Below are positions 33,542 to 40,883 of a stretch of DNA of 64,000 nt, one piece after another (positions within the stretch are counted from its first letter, which is position 1; each line of letters begins with the position of its first letter). Source of the DNA: Candidatus Tectimicrobiota bacterium (GTDB lineage Bacteria; Tectomicrobia; Entotheonellia; Entotheonellales; Entotheonellaceae); assembly GCA_026005175.1 (NCBI GenBank), contig BPKO01000006.1:1-64000 (forward strand), given 5' to 3'. The position numbers and the translations under genes were made by a program. Below the pieces are notes generated by a model that had not been told where the DNA came from, made no database searches, and worked only from the letters and a program-made list of their open reading frames with translations.

Positions 33542-33916
33542 GTGGAGATTTTCATCGAATACTGCACGGAGTGAAACTACCTGCCCCAGGCTGCAAGTTT
33601 GCAGTCGGCCATCAAGGAAAAGTACGGCATCGTGGCCAAGCTGGTAGAAGGCCACGGCGGTGCCTTTGAGGTCACCATCAACGGCAAGAAGGTCTTTTCC
33701 AAGCTCAAGAGCATGCGCTTCCCCGAGCACGAGGAGATTCTGGCCAAGATCGCCGAGCTGCAGGGGGCCCCTGAGGGAGCGGGCTTGCCGGTGTGGACCG
33801 GAAGCCCGCTCGCGGGGCGAGACGAGAGGGCTCTTGACATCTGGCAGCGCTCTGCTAGCCTTCCCACCCGCAGAGAGCGCCGTAGGGTAGCTCAGTCGGT
33901 AGATGCAGCGGACTGA
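33542..33916 (+). CDS. SelW/Rdx-family selenoprotein
   Basis: From GTG 33542 (AAGGAG 6 bp upstream; ATG 33509 is an in-frame alternative) the frame reads VEIFIEYCTE, TGA (33572-33574), NYLPQAASLQSAIKEKYG, giving the CxxU motif (C8-T-E-U11) of SelW/Rdx proteins. It continues KLVEGHGGAFEVTINGKKVFSKLKSMRFPEHEEILAKIAELQG, a complete thioredoxin-like Rdx fold with the usual GxFEV turn. The open frame runs to 33916 into the tRNA, but the natural end is probably near 33770, where a G-run indel would create a TGA. Function is thiol/selenol redox. A hairpin at 33589-33606 is a candidate SECIS. Confidence 0.88.
33589..33606 (+). promoter_or_regulatory. Candidate SECIS hairpin of the SelW-like gene
   Basis: GGCTGCAA (33589-33596) pairs with TTGCAGTC (33599-33606), one G-U pair, with G at the loop start. 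The loop G is 23 nt after the TGA, close to the 24 nt seen at the other three genes. Confidence 0.6.
33834..33861 (+). promoter_or_regulatory. Promoter of the tRNA-like gene
   Basis: TTGACA (33834-33839), a 16 bp spacer and TAGCCT (33856-33861), placed 18 bp before the tRNA 5' end. It supports the view that the SelW-like protein ends before this point. Confidence 0.5.
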
Positions 33917-33954
33917 CAATCCTCGTGTCGGCGGTTCGATTCCGTCCCTCGGCA
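33879..33954 (+). tRNA. tRNA-Phe-like gene, aberrant copy (anticodon read as GAC)
   Basis: A tRNA shape is clear: TAGCTCAGTCGGTAGA (D arm), a loop CTGACAA, GTGTC variable region, the T arm GGCGGTTCGATTCCGTC and acceptor 3' CCTCGGC-A without encoded CCA. The body matches tRNA-Phe of many bacteria, where the loop is CTGAAAA (GAA), but here it reads GAC (Val). The 5' acceptor GCCGTAGGG does not pair cleanly with CCTCGGC, an extra T sits in the D arm and one anticodon-stem pair is broken. It is either an error-laden tRNA-Phe or a decaying copy. Confidence 0.6.
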
Positions 33955-34442
33955 GAACAGGCGCCAGCCTACTCGTGTCTGGGCCACACGCGGAGAAGGA
34001 GCCTGTCCCCTTTTGTCTCAGCGGGCGCTGTGCTGGTCCTCGACGCCAGCGGCCCTCTTTTCTCATCCTCACTGCGAACTGCTCCCTGGGCTTGCCGCAA
34101 GGCGTGGCCCTGCCCGTCGCATCTGGACATAGAGCGCTAGCGTAGGCCGTGCCAATGCATCTGCCGGGCTGTCGCAGTGCAATTCGGTCCCGGCTTGCCA
34201 GCTGCTGCACGAGCCGGTCTACGATCTGAGAGCCTCGAGTCCTTGGCGGGCCTCCTGTTGGTGCCGACAACGTGCGCTATTTCCAACAGGATACGTCATG
34301 GACCGCCTGCCCTACACTTCGGTGGCACGCCCGATCTTCGGCCGAAACACGTTGGCTGCCACGTCATTCTCAAGCGTGAGCCCGGACCAGCTGCGGCGGG
34401 ACGAGGGAGCACGTGGGTCGCCCTTGAGGAGCGGAGGATGAG
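33955..34442. other. Stretch without a supported gene
   Basis: In 488 bases after the tRNA I can support no coding region; frames are short and lack family features. It holds a single repeat arm at 33996-34014 (AAGGAGCCTGTCCCCTTTT). Confidence 0.5.
33996..34014. repeat. GGGGACAGG repeat, single arm (TCC variant)
   Basis: AAGGAGCCTGTCCCCTTTT, matching the right arm of the copies at 61419 and 56559. No partner arm is nearby. Confidence 0.75.
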
Positions 34443-34727
34443 ATGGCGCAGGCGAAGACGGTGCATCCGTACATCACGCAAGATGAGCGCATTAGTCGAG
34501 GCAGCCCCGTGCTGATCCGGGGGACGCGGGTGCGGGTACTGGCCATCGTGCTGCAGTACGAGTATCTGCGGCGCTCGTCCTGCCGAGAATCGTGACGGCC
34601 GCACCCCCGGACTCACCCTGGCCCAGGGCCACGACGCGCTCTCCTACTACTACGATGCTCCGGGAGGAGCTGGACAGTCGGACGATCCGGCGGCGCAAGG
34701 CCGAGGTAGGAGTGCGCTCCGCATAGC
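34443..34727 (+). pseudogene. DUF433-family antitoxin, broken
   Basis: From ATG 34443 the frame reads MAQAKTVHPYITQDERISRG then SPVLIRGTRVRVLAIVLQYEYL, the DUF433 winged-helix antitoxin. After this the family sequence is scattered over frames (TLAQ, DALSYYYD, REELD, RRRKAEV) with indels near 34570, 34610 and 34665. It pairs with the DUF5615 gene that follows, as usual for this toxin-antitoxin type. Real decay and poor sequence are both possible. Confidence 0.7.
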
Positions 34728-34761
34728 GCCTCGAGTATCGGGCTCCTAAGCGAAAGCGGAG

Positions 34762-35110
34762 ATGGCCGAGCCCGTCCGGCTCTTGCACCGACGCGAGCGT
34801 CCCGGTGGCGGTGGCCGCAGGCCTCAAGCGCCGGGGCGTGGATGCCCGGTCCGCCCATGAGGTGGGGAACCGCGGGTCGACGGACGAGGAGCAGCTTGGC
34901 CTACGCCTGTAAGCGAGCAGGCGGCGATCTGCACCCACGACGATGACTTCCGTCCGGCTGGCGGCCGAGGGGGAGCACGTGCACTACGGGTGTCATCTAC
35001 GCGCACCAGCAGTGCTACTCGCTGGCGCAGTGCATTCGGCGGCTCACAGGCGCTGGCCGAGTCCCACACCCGCGAGGAGCTGAAGAACCGGGTCGGTCTT
35101 CCTTCGACGC
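34762..35110 (+). pseudogene. DUF5615 PIN-like toxin, broken
   Basis: Fragments in order: MAEPVRLL, then DASVPVAVAAGLKRRGVDAR, SAHEVGNRGSTDEEQL, AAICTHDDDFR, LAAEGEH, HQQCYSLAQCIRRLT and ESHTREELKNRV, spread over three frames with at least five indels. This is the DUF5615 PIN-like domain with its acidic residues (D in DASVP, HDDDF). It is the usual partner of DUF433 antitoxins. Confidence 0.7.
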
Positions 35111-35149
35111 TCGACTCTTCGAAGCGGCTCTCGGGGATCAGCGACGGCG

Positions 35150-35850
35150 GTGATCACGGAATGTGCCGGTGCCCCGAAGTCATCAGTGCGACCTTCGGTG
35201 CGCCAGCATCCGGACGCACGGCCCTGCGTATGGATCCTCGTGGTCCTGGCCGTCCTGGGGATCGTGGCCGTGGGCATCCGGTTCCTGGTCGAGAACCCGG
35301 ACTCCCCGTACGCGAATCCGCGTGATTTCTTCAAGCTCTTTAGGGGGGGAACTCAAGTCCAACCCGAAGCCGAGCCCGAAGCGGAGCCGGACCTGACTGC
35401 TGCGGGACCTGGAGGGCTGGAAGCTGGTGACCGAGGGGCCGTCGGAGGCGCGGGGAGGAGAAGGGGGAGCCGCCAGTCCCCTCTTGAAGCGGGTATTATT
35501 GCCGGGAACCCGAGGGTGCGCGGCCAGGGAGTTCGGCCTCTCGATCGCCCTGTTCCGCTTTAGCTCCGTGGAGATGGCCTGCAAGTGGCTGGGGCAGGCC
35601 TGCTTCCGGGCGCAGCGGAACGCGCCCTACAAAGAAGCCTTCGAGGTGGGGGACCTCCAGAGCGATTATGACTTGGTGCCCGACTTTGAGGGCGAGGAGG
35701 GCTTCTACCCGGCCGACGTGGAGAAGGCCAGGGGGAAAGAGCTGTGGCTCAGGCTGGATGTGATCGTGGTCGTGATGCACGCGGGGATGGGGACGGACCT
35801 ATTGGAGTTGGCTAGTCGGCAGGGGGAGAGGGTTGCTGGGGCTCTAATTG
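35150..35850 (+). pseudogene. Unrecognised membrane-anchored protein, frameshifted
   Basis: One frame gives a single span (CVWILVVLAVLGIVAVGIRF) followed by LVENPDSPYANPRDFFKLF. The next frame continues with LEGWKLVTEGPSEAR, LLKRVLLPGTRGCAAREFG, LSIALFRFSSVEMACKWLG and LRLDVIVVVMHAGMGTDLLEL, ending about 35850. The composition looks coding, but I recognise no family. The start and joins are uncertain. Confidence 0.4.
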
Positions 35851-35949
35851 CGTGTGGGATTTATGCGCGGGACTCCTACGCCCGGCCCCGGGGCGGGACT
35901 CCGGCAGCAGCCTCTGCTTTGCCCCTTCTTTCCTGCACGCTCCGTCTCG

Positions 35950-36084
35950 CTTCATCAGCACCAACAACGACCACTTCATCCGCATGGGCTGGAGCGTTCC
36001 CGGGCTCATCGGTGCCCAGCTGGCCAACCCCGCCCATCCGGCCATCGCCTTTGTCGGCGACGGCTCTTTCATGATGACCGGCAT
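35950..36084 (+). pseudogene. TPP-dependent enzyme fragment truncated at a repeat
   Basis: One frame reads ISTNNDHFIRMGWSVPGLIG then AQLANPAHPAIAFVGDGSFM followed by MTGI. This is the TPP-binding GDG motif region of acetolactate-synthase-like enzymes. Neither the N-terminal domains nor the end of the C-domain is present: on the right the sequence stops exactly where a repeat begins (36084). Confidence 0.75.
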
Positions 36085-36138
36085 AAAAGGGGACAGGCTA
36101 CTTTTTCCAGCACCAAAAAGTAGCCTGTCCCCTTTTTA
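36084..36138. repeat. GGGGACAGG palindromic repeat, full copy
   Basis: TAAAAGGGGACAGGCTACTTTTT, short spacer, CAAAAAGTAGCCTGTCCCCTTTTTA. On the minus strand it begins at the TAA stop of the anti-sigma gene (36138-36136); on the plus strand it truncates a TPP-enzyme remnant. Confidence 0.92.
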
Positions 36139-36948
36139 CTTGAAGACGCGCTGGTCATAGGTGCTGGCGTGGCAGACGATGCAGGAGGCTTGACCGCGCT
36201 CTTCAAAGTCGGAGACCAGGACGTAGGTCAGGCCGTTGTCCATCCAGGTCAGCACTTTCCAGCCGTGGATGGCTGCGAAGTGAAACTCCAGCCCCTGCCA
36301 CGGAATCACCTCGCCGCCGCTAGGCTGGGCAACGGTGGCAGCGGTGATCAGCAGCGAGATGGGTCGATTGCGCAGACGATAGACCACATACGCGGCGTAG
36401 TTCTGTTGAAAGCCCAGCAGGCGCCCTCCTACCACTTCGTAGGGCTTGCTCTGCCCCGGTGCTTCGGGATAGTTGGGCAGCTTGAGGTTAAAAGGAAGTC
36501 GGCCGGCAAACCAGGCCGAGATCTCGGCCGGCGAGTCGCTGACAATGTCAAGAGGCAGCTGGCCGCGGGTGTAGCGCTGGTGGGCCTCGACGGCAGCCAG
36601 GGCAAAGGCAGAAGGATGGGTAGGGGCAGCCGGCCTGGCGCGCAGCGCCAGCCACAGCGCTCCGCCGCCCATGACCACCATTGCTGCCAGCAACACTGCT
36701 ATCTGCGGCAGGCGGCGTGAGGCGCGCCGCTCCCGCCGCAGCAGCGACGTCACCTGGTCTCTGAGCTCCTGCGGGGCCCGGTAGCACGGACGCGCCTGGC
36801 GAAGCTGCTCAACCAGCCAGCGCTCGCGGTCCAGCGCTGCCCGGCAGGAAACACAGCAACGGATATGGGCCTCGAAGGCCTGGCGTTCGTCTTCCTGCAG
36901 TTCGTCGTCGAGATAAAGCGGAATGTGATGGCGCACGTGCTCGTCCAC
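36136..36948 (-). CDS. Membrane anti-sigma factor with a C-terminal CxxCH (heme c-like) motif
   Basis: 270 residues from GTG 36948 (AAGGA 5 bp upstream). The N-terminal zinc-binding anti-sigma domain has H-x3-C-x2-C in AHIRCCVSCRAAL. One membrane span follows (IAVLLAAMVVMGGGALWLAL, about residues 82-101) and then an extracytoplasmic domain (YPEAPGQSKPYEVVGGRLLGF, AAYVVYRLRNRPISLLI). The last residues are SCIVCHASTYDQRVFK, with CxxCH at 256-260. That motif in the periplasm would be a heme c attachment site. It should restrain the adjacent ECF sigma and could sense redox state, NO or heme. The stop codon touches a repeat. Confidence 0.82.
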   Translation of the reverse strand: MDEHVRHHIPLYLDDELQEDERQAFEAHIRCCVSCRAALDRERWLVEQLRQARPCYRAPQELRDQVTSLLRRERRASRRLPQIAVLLAAMVVMGGGALWLALRARPAAPTHPSAFALAAVEAHQRYTRGQLPLDIVSDSPAEISAWFAGRLPFNLKLPNYPEAPGQSKPYEVVGGRLLGFQQNYAAYVVYRLRNRPISLLITAATVAQPSGGEVIPWQGLEFHFAAIHGWKVLTWMDNGLTYVLVSDFEERGQASCIVCHASTYDQRVFK

Positions 36949-37058
36949 GGTCGTCCTTACTCTCAGGCACAGCACCAAGCCAGAGGTGCTTTTCCATTAT
37001 GCCCTACGACCATCGCTCCTGCCAGGCAAGCGCCGCCGCCGCAAGGGCACTCGCCTGC

Positions 37059-37663
37059 TTAGCCCTCGTGCTGTTCAGGACGGCGTACCGGTGCTTCTTC
37101 TTGCTCTGTCAGGTGGCGCAGCTGCCGGCGCAGAGCAGCTTTGGCCCGACTGAGGCGTGACATCACCGTGCCCGCGGGGCAACCAAGCACTTGGGCAATT
37201 TCGGCGTAGCTTAACCCTTCAAAGTAGCGAAGGACGATGACCTCCCGGAAGGCCTCCGGCAGGCACTCAATAGCCCCCTGCAGGTGTCGGTGCAGGCGAG
37301 CCTGCTCCAGGAGCTGTTCTGGGCACAGCCGGTCATCAACGAGCCAGCGGTCCGGGAGCGCCCCGTCTGCACCTTCGGCCATGAGGGGGACAAATTCCGG
37401 GGCCCGCGCGTCTGGCGCCGACGCTGGTTGATCCAGATGTGGCGCAGAATCGTAAACAGCCAGGGCTTGAGGTCGCCGCCAGGCACCTCCCGCCGCGCCC
37501 CCCGGACGGCACGGTAACAGGTCTCTTGCACGAGTTCTGCCGCCGCCTCCGGGCTTCGCGTCAGCGCCATGGCATAGCCGTACAGGGCATCAAGGTGTGC
37601 AAGAACTGCGGCTTCAAAATCGGCCCGCTTTTCCCGCCCCTTTCCAAATCGCCCCCACACCAC
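37059..37663 (-). CDS. ECF-family sigma factor (one frameshift)
   Basis: From GTG 37663 region 2 reads AAVLAHLDALYGYAMALTRS, LVQETCYRAVRGARRE, LKPWLFTILRHIWINQRRRQ. Near 37390 the frame changes and region 4 follows: IECLPEAFREVIVLRYFEGL, SYAEIAQVLGCPAGTVMSRLSRAKAALRRQL, ending at 37059. It is 110 bp upstream of the anti-sigma gene on the same strand and divergent from the respiratory genes at 37.8-48.7 kb, which it may control. Confidence 0.87.
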
Positions 37664-37714
37664 TGCTCTCCCTGACCACGACCACCGCTCTATTCCCTCT
37701 GCGGCCCCATCCCC

Positions 37715-37756
37715 AGGGAATAAAACGCCGCGAGGGGTGTGTCAGCAAGAGAGACC
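37715..37756 (+). promoter_or_regulatory. Promoter-like element, copy 1 (candidate ECF promoter)
   Basis: AGGGAATAAA (37715-37724), GTGTGT (37737-37742) and AGAGAGACC (37748-37756) precede the YVTN gene by 40-80 bp. The same three words in the same order recur at 38831-38875 before the next gene. The sequence lies between the divergent ECF sigma gene and its presumed target. Confidence 0.4.
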
Positions 37757-37795
37757 ATCGCAGCGGCAGATTAACAAAAAGCGCGGGAGCTGGCA

Positions 37796-38839
37796 ATGGC
37801 AAGGAGCGGTCTCGCAAGGGTGCAAGCAGTCCTCCTGGCAAGGGGATGGCCGAAAATAGCCTGGAGCCTCAGCCTGGTGGCATTATGGGTGGCAAGTGTC
37901 GCAGGTGCCGAGGTCTGGGTGACCAACCAGGCCGACCATACCCTCAGCATCCTCGAGGTGGCGCGCGGTACCGTGGTGACTACCATTCCTTCTGGCGGGC
38001 GTGGCCCCCACAACGTCACCTTCACCCCGGACGGCCGCGAGGCATGGGTCGCCCACGTCGATTCAGACACCGTCAGCGTCATCGACACCGCCAGCCATCG
38101 CGTCGTGGCCATGATCCCCGGTGGCCGGCGCAGCCATGCTGTGACGTTTACTCCCGACGGCACCTTGGCTTACCTGGCCAACCCCGGTTCGCATGACCTG
38201 TGGCTCATCGACGTGGCCACGCGCACCGTGCAAGGCCGATTGCCCGTGGGAAAAGGGCCTCAGCTGGTGGTTTTTTCCCCCGACGGCCGCTACGGGTTTG
38301 TCTCGCTCAGCGGCGAGGAAGAGGTCTGGATGTTCGACACCAGGGCGGCTTGGCACAGTGCCACCAGCGAAACGGCAAGTACCCCGGTTGTGGCCCGGTT
38401 CTTGGCAGGTAAGGACGTGATGGGCCTCGCCCTCAGCAGCGACGGGCGTTACCTCTACGTTACGGCAGGCGGAGAAAACCGGGTGGTGGTCATCGACACC
38501 GTGGCCCGTGCCGAGGTGGCCTCTATTCTGACCGACCTTGACGCCCATGGCTTGGCCATCACCCCCGATGGTGCCTACGTGTACGTGGCCAACCGGGGCG
38601 CCAACACCCTGTCGGTGATCGCCACCGCACAGCATGCCGTGGTCGCTACCCTGCCTACCGGCGCCAGTCCTGACCTTGTCGCCGTCTCTCCAGACGGGCA
38701 CTGGCTGGCTGTCACCAACAGGCAAGACAACACTGTTTCTCTTTTTGATCTCAAGACGACTCGTATGGCGGCAGTGGTTCCCGTAGGCCGGGAGCCACAC
38801 GGCGTCGCCTTTCACCCCCGACCCCGAGACAGGGAATAA
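37796..38839 (+). CDS. Secreted YVTN-type beta-propeller protein
   Basis: 347 residues with an N-terminal signal/anchor (residues about 20-38, LSLVALWVASVAGAEVW). Seven YVTN/NHL-like blades follow, each with an ITPDG or FTPDG turn and a VIDT strand: VTNQADHTLSILE, FTPDGREAWVAHVDSDTVSVID, ITPDGAYVYVANRGANTLSVI and so on. The protein acts outside the cytoplasm; such propellers often accompany quinoprotein or cytochrome systems. It is the first gene of the respiratory cluster opposite the ECF sigma gene. Confidence 0.88.
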   Translation: MARSGLARVQAVLLARGWPKIAWSLSLVALWVASVAGAEVWVTNQADHTLSILEVARGTVVTTIPSGGRGPHNVTFTPDGREAWVAHVDSDTVSVIDTASHRVVAMIPGGRRSHAVTFTPDGTLAYLANPGSHDLWLIDVATRTVQGRLPVGKGPQLVVFSPDGRYGFVSLSGEEEVWMFDTRAAWHSATSETASTPVVARFLAGKDVMGLALSSDGRYLYVTAGGENRVVVIDTVARAEVASILTDLDAHGLAITPDGAYVYVANRGANTLSVIATAQHAVVATLPTGASPDLVAVSPDGHWLAVTNRQDNTVSLFDLKTTRMAAVVPVGREPHGVAFHPRPRDRE

Positions 38840-38875
38840 ACCGTCCCCTCGTGTGTAATAACTTGCAGAGAGACC
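38831..38875 (+). promoter_or_regulatory. Promoter-like element, copy 2 (candidate ECF promoter)
   Basis: AGGGAATAAA (38831-38840, containing the YVTN stop codon), GTGTGT (38851-38856), AGAGAGACC (38867-38875). CCCCTCG (38845-38851) and CGAGGGG further right also form an inverted pair. It lies upstream of the cupredoxin-like gene at 38916. Confidence 0.4.
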
Positions 38876-38915
38876 GCTGCGAGGGGCATCCACTAAAAAT
38901 ACCAAGGGAGGGGAT

Positions 38916-39653
38916 ATGGGTCGGTTGAACCGTGTGAGCATGGGTTTGGCAGCGCTGATGCTAGTGGCGGTCGCCGTGCCGCCTGCGGGGTCCTATCAGG
39001 CGGTGGCCGTCACCGAGGGCGGCACGATTAGCGGCAAGGTCGTCTTTGTAGGAACCCCGCCGCCGCTGCGCACCGTGATTCCTACCAAGGACAAGGAGGT
39101 CTGTGGCGGCCCGCGCCAGGAACCCCGCATCGTTCTTGGGGCAGACAGAGGAGTACAGGAAGCCATCGTTTACCTCAAAGCGGTGACGCGTGGCAAGCCG
39201 TGGGCGCAGCAGGCAGGAGTGCTGGTCATCGACAACGTCAAGTGCCGCTTCGAGCCCACCGTGCAGGTGGTGCCCGTAGGGGCCAAGCTGACGATTCGCA
39301 ACTCCGATCCCGTGCTGCACAACACCCACGGCTACTTGCGCTTCAACAGTCAGCGGCGGACGGTGTTCAACGTGGCCCTGCCGACGCAGGGACTGGAGAT
39401 CGAGCGGGTGTTGCGGCGGCCAGGCATCATCGACGTGGAATGCGACGCGCACGGCTGGATGCAAGCCTGGATTCTGGTGGCAGAAAACCCCTATTACGCC
39501 ATCACCACTGCTGACGGCTCATTTACCCTCACCGACGTGCCACCGGGGACGTACACCCTGGTGGCGTTTCACCACTACACGGGGGCGGTGGAAGTGCCGG
39601 TGACGGTAACGCCCAACGCCACCACCCGTGTTACCGTGGAGCTGAAAAAGTAG
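38916..39653 (+). CDS. Secreted cupredoxin-like protein with carboxypeptidase-regulatory-like domain
   Basis: 245 residues. Signal peptide 1-31 (GLAALMLVAVAVPPAGSYQA). The central plastocyanin/azurin-like fold (KCRFEPTVQVVPVGAKLTIRNSDPVLHNTHGY) has a possible copper site made of H in LHNTHGY, C in VECDAHGWM, and the following H and M. The C-terminal CarboxypepD_reg-like beta sandwich is SFTLTDVPPGTYTLVAFHHYTG. It probably carries electrons or copper in the periplasm for the cbb3 oxidase cluster. GGGAGGGGAT precedes the ATG. Confidence 0.85.
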   Translation: MGRLNRVSMGLAALMLVAVAVPPAGSYQAVAVTEGGTISGKVVFVGTPPPLRTVIPTKDKEVCGGPRQEPRIVLGADRGVQEAIVYLKAVTRGKPWAQQAGVLVIDNVKCRFEPTVQVVPVGAKLTIRNSDPVLHNTHGYLRFNSQRRTVFNVALPTQGLEIERVLRRPGIIDVECDAHGWMQAWILVAENPYYAITTADGSFTLTDVPPGTYTLVAFHHYTGAVEVPVTVTPNATTRVTVELKK

Positions 39654-39669
39654 CAGGGAGGGATACGTG

Positions 39670-40869
39670 ATGGACCGGACGGATGCGCTTCGGCTTGAGC
39701 ACGTGCGGCGCCAGCAAAGGCGACACCAGAACTCGGGGGAGCTGGCACGGCTGCGGCGCGAGATGGACAAGACCTTGCGCCCACCGGGCGTCCATCCCGA
39801 TCGCTCGCTGGGCATCACCCGCCGCACCTTCCTGCACCGCTCGCTTTTAACCGGTGCCGTGGCCGGGGCGGCGGCCTATGGCTGGTTTCCGCTCCTCAAC
39901 ACCATCGAGCTGGCCTACGGGGCGGAGACGTTTTCCTTTGCCTGGATTTCTGACACCCACCTCTATCCCAAAGAAGTAAACACCCGCTTTGTCGAAAAGG
40001 CGGTGCGGGCCGTCAAAGAAGTGCAGGCCATGCAGCCGCCTGCCGATTTCCTCATCTTCGGTGGTGACCTGGCGCAGCTTGGCGATCCGGTGGAGCTGCA
40101 GCTCGGCAACGAGATCCTCAAGGAGCTGACCATTACCAAGTATTTCATCCCTGGGGAGCACGACTGGTACCTCGACATGGGCGCCACTTGGGAGAAGCTC
40201 TTTGGTACTTCGCCGTGGAGCTTCGACCATAAAGGGGTGCGCTTTATCGGCCTTGACACCATCAGCCATGCCCCGGACTACTGGTCGGCCAAGAAGATGA
40301 CGCCCAAAGAACGCATGGCCCACATGGCCACCCTCGACAGCTCGGTGGCCGGCGCTTGGGCGGCGGTGGGACGCGAGCAGCTGACGTGGCTCGACCGCAC
40401 CCTGTCTGACTGGCCCAAGGACCGCCCGGTGGTCATCTTCAGCCACAACCCGCTTTACGAGTACTACCCGCCGTGGAACTTCTGGGTGCGCGACTGGCGC
40501 GAGGTGCACGAGGTCTTGCGGCCGTTTACCAACGTCACCAACATTCACGGGCATGTGCACCAGGTGCTCTATAACGAAATCGGCACCCTGCGCTCCATCG
40601 GCATGCTGGCCACCTCCTGGCCGTGGCCCTATGCGCCCGAAGGCGTGCCTCCGCTCACCATCCCCATGGTGCGCGTCGACCCCGGTGACCCCTTTGACGG
40701 CGTGGGCTGGGGCAAGATGACGGTGCGCCAGGGCGAACGGGTGGACTACGAGTACATGATGTGGCGGCAAGACGTGCTGGCCACGGCTCCGTGGGACGCC
40801 GGGACCGGGGACAACATCAACCAGATCCTTAGCCCGCGTCTGGCCGACCGCATGTGGCCGTACCAGTAA
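39670..40869 (+). CDS. Tat-exported metallophosphoesterase
   Basis: 399 residues (GTG 39667 also possible). A twin-arginine signal ITRRTFLHRSLLTGAVAGAAA occurs after a 45-residue N-terminal extension. Calcineurin-like metal motifs: FAWISDTHLYP (D-x-H), FGGDLAQLGD (GD), PGEHDWYLDMG (in place of GNHD, here GEHD), FSHNPLY (H) and HGHVH. The GNHD Asn is replaced by Glu, which is unusual for the family and may alter metal coordination. Gene order beside SoxYZ and cytochromes recalls SoxB in sulfur-oxidation clusters, though the sequence is not SoxB itself. Confidence 0.85.
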   Translation: MDRTDALRLEHVRRQQRRHQNSGELARLRREMDKTLRPPGVHPDRSLGITRRTFLHRSLLTGAVAGAAAYGWFPLLNTIELAYGAETFSFAWISDTHLYPKEVNTRFVEKAVRAVKEVQAMQPPADFLIFGGDLAQLGDPVELQLGNEILKELTITKYFIPGEHDWYLDMGATWEKLFGTSPWSFDHKGVRFIGLDTISHAPDYWSAKKMTPKERMAHMATLDSSVAGAWAAVGREQLTWLDRTLSDWPKDRPVVIFSHNPLYEYYPPWNFWVRDWREVHEVLRPFTNVTNIHGHVHQVLYNEIGTLRSIGMLATSWPWPYAPEGVPPLTIPMVRVDPGDPFDGVGWGKMTVRQGERVDYEYMMWRQDVLATAPWDAGTGDNINQILSPRLADRMWPYQ

Positions 40870-40883
40870 GGGAGGGAACGACC

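Noticed and set aside
33374-33574. Separate small gene ending at the TGA of the SelW-like frame
   Set aside because: The frame overlaps the lpd C-terminus, and past TGA the Rdx fold continues perfectly; it is the 5' part of the SelW-like gene.
552-33916. A variant genetic code with TGA as Trp, Gly or Cys throughout
   Set aside because: TGA is the ordinary stop of many genes here (merB, merR, tctC, the SDR-linked small gene, the gamma-delta subunit). Only four genes carry it in frame, always at redox positions.
33879-33954. tRNA-Sec (selC) near the SelW-like gene
   Set aside because: The molecule has a normal-length acceptor and short variable arm with loop CTGACAA; it has no TCA anticodon or long variable arm.
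39670-40869. Metallophosphoesterase as SoxB
   Set aside because: The sequence is a short calcineurin-type enzyme with a GEHD motif and lacks the 5'-nucleotidase C-terminal domain of SoxB.
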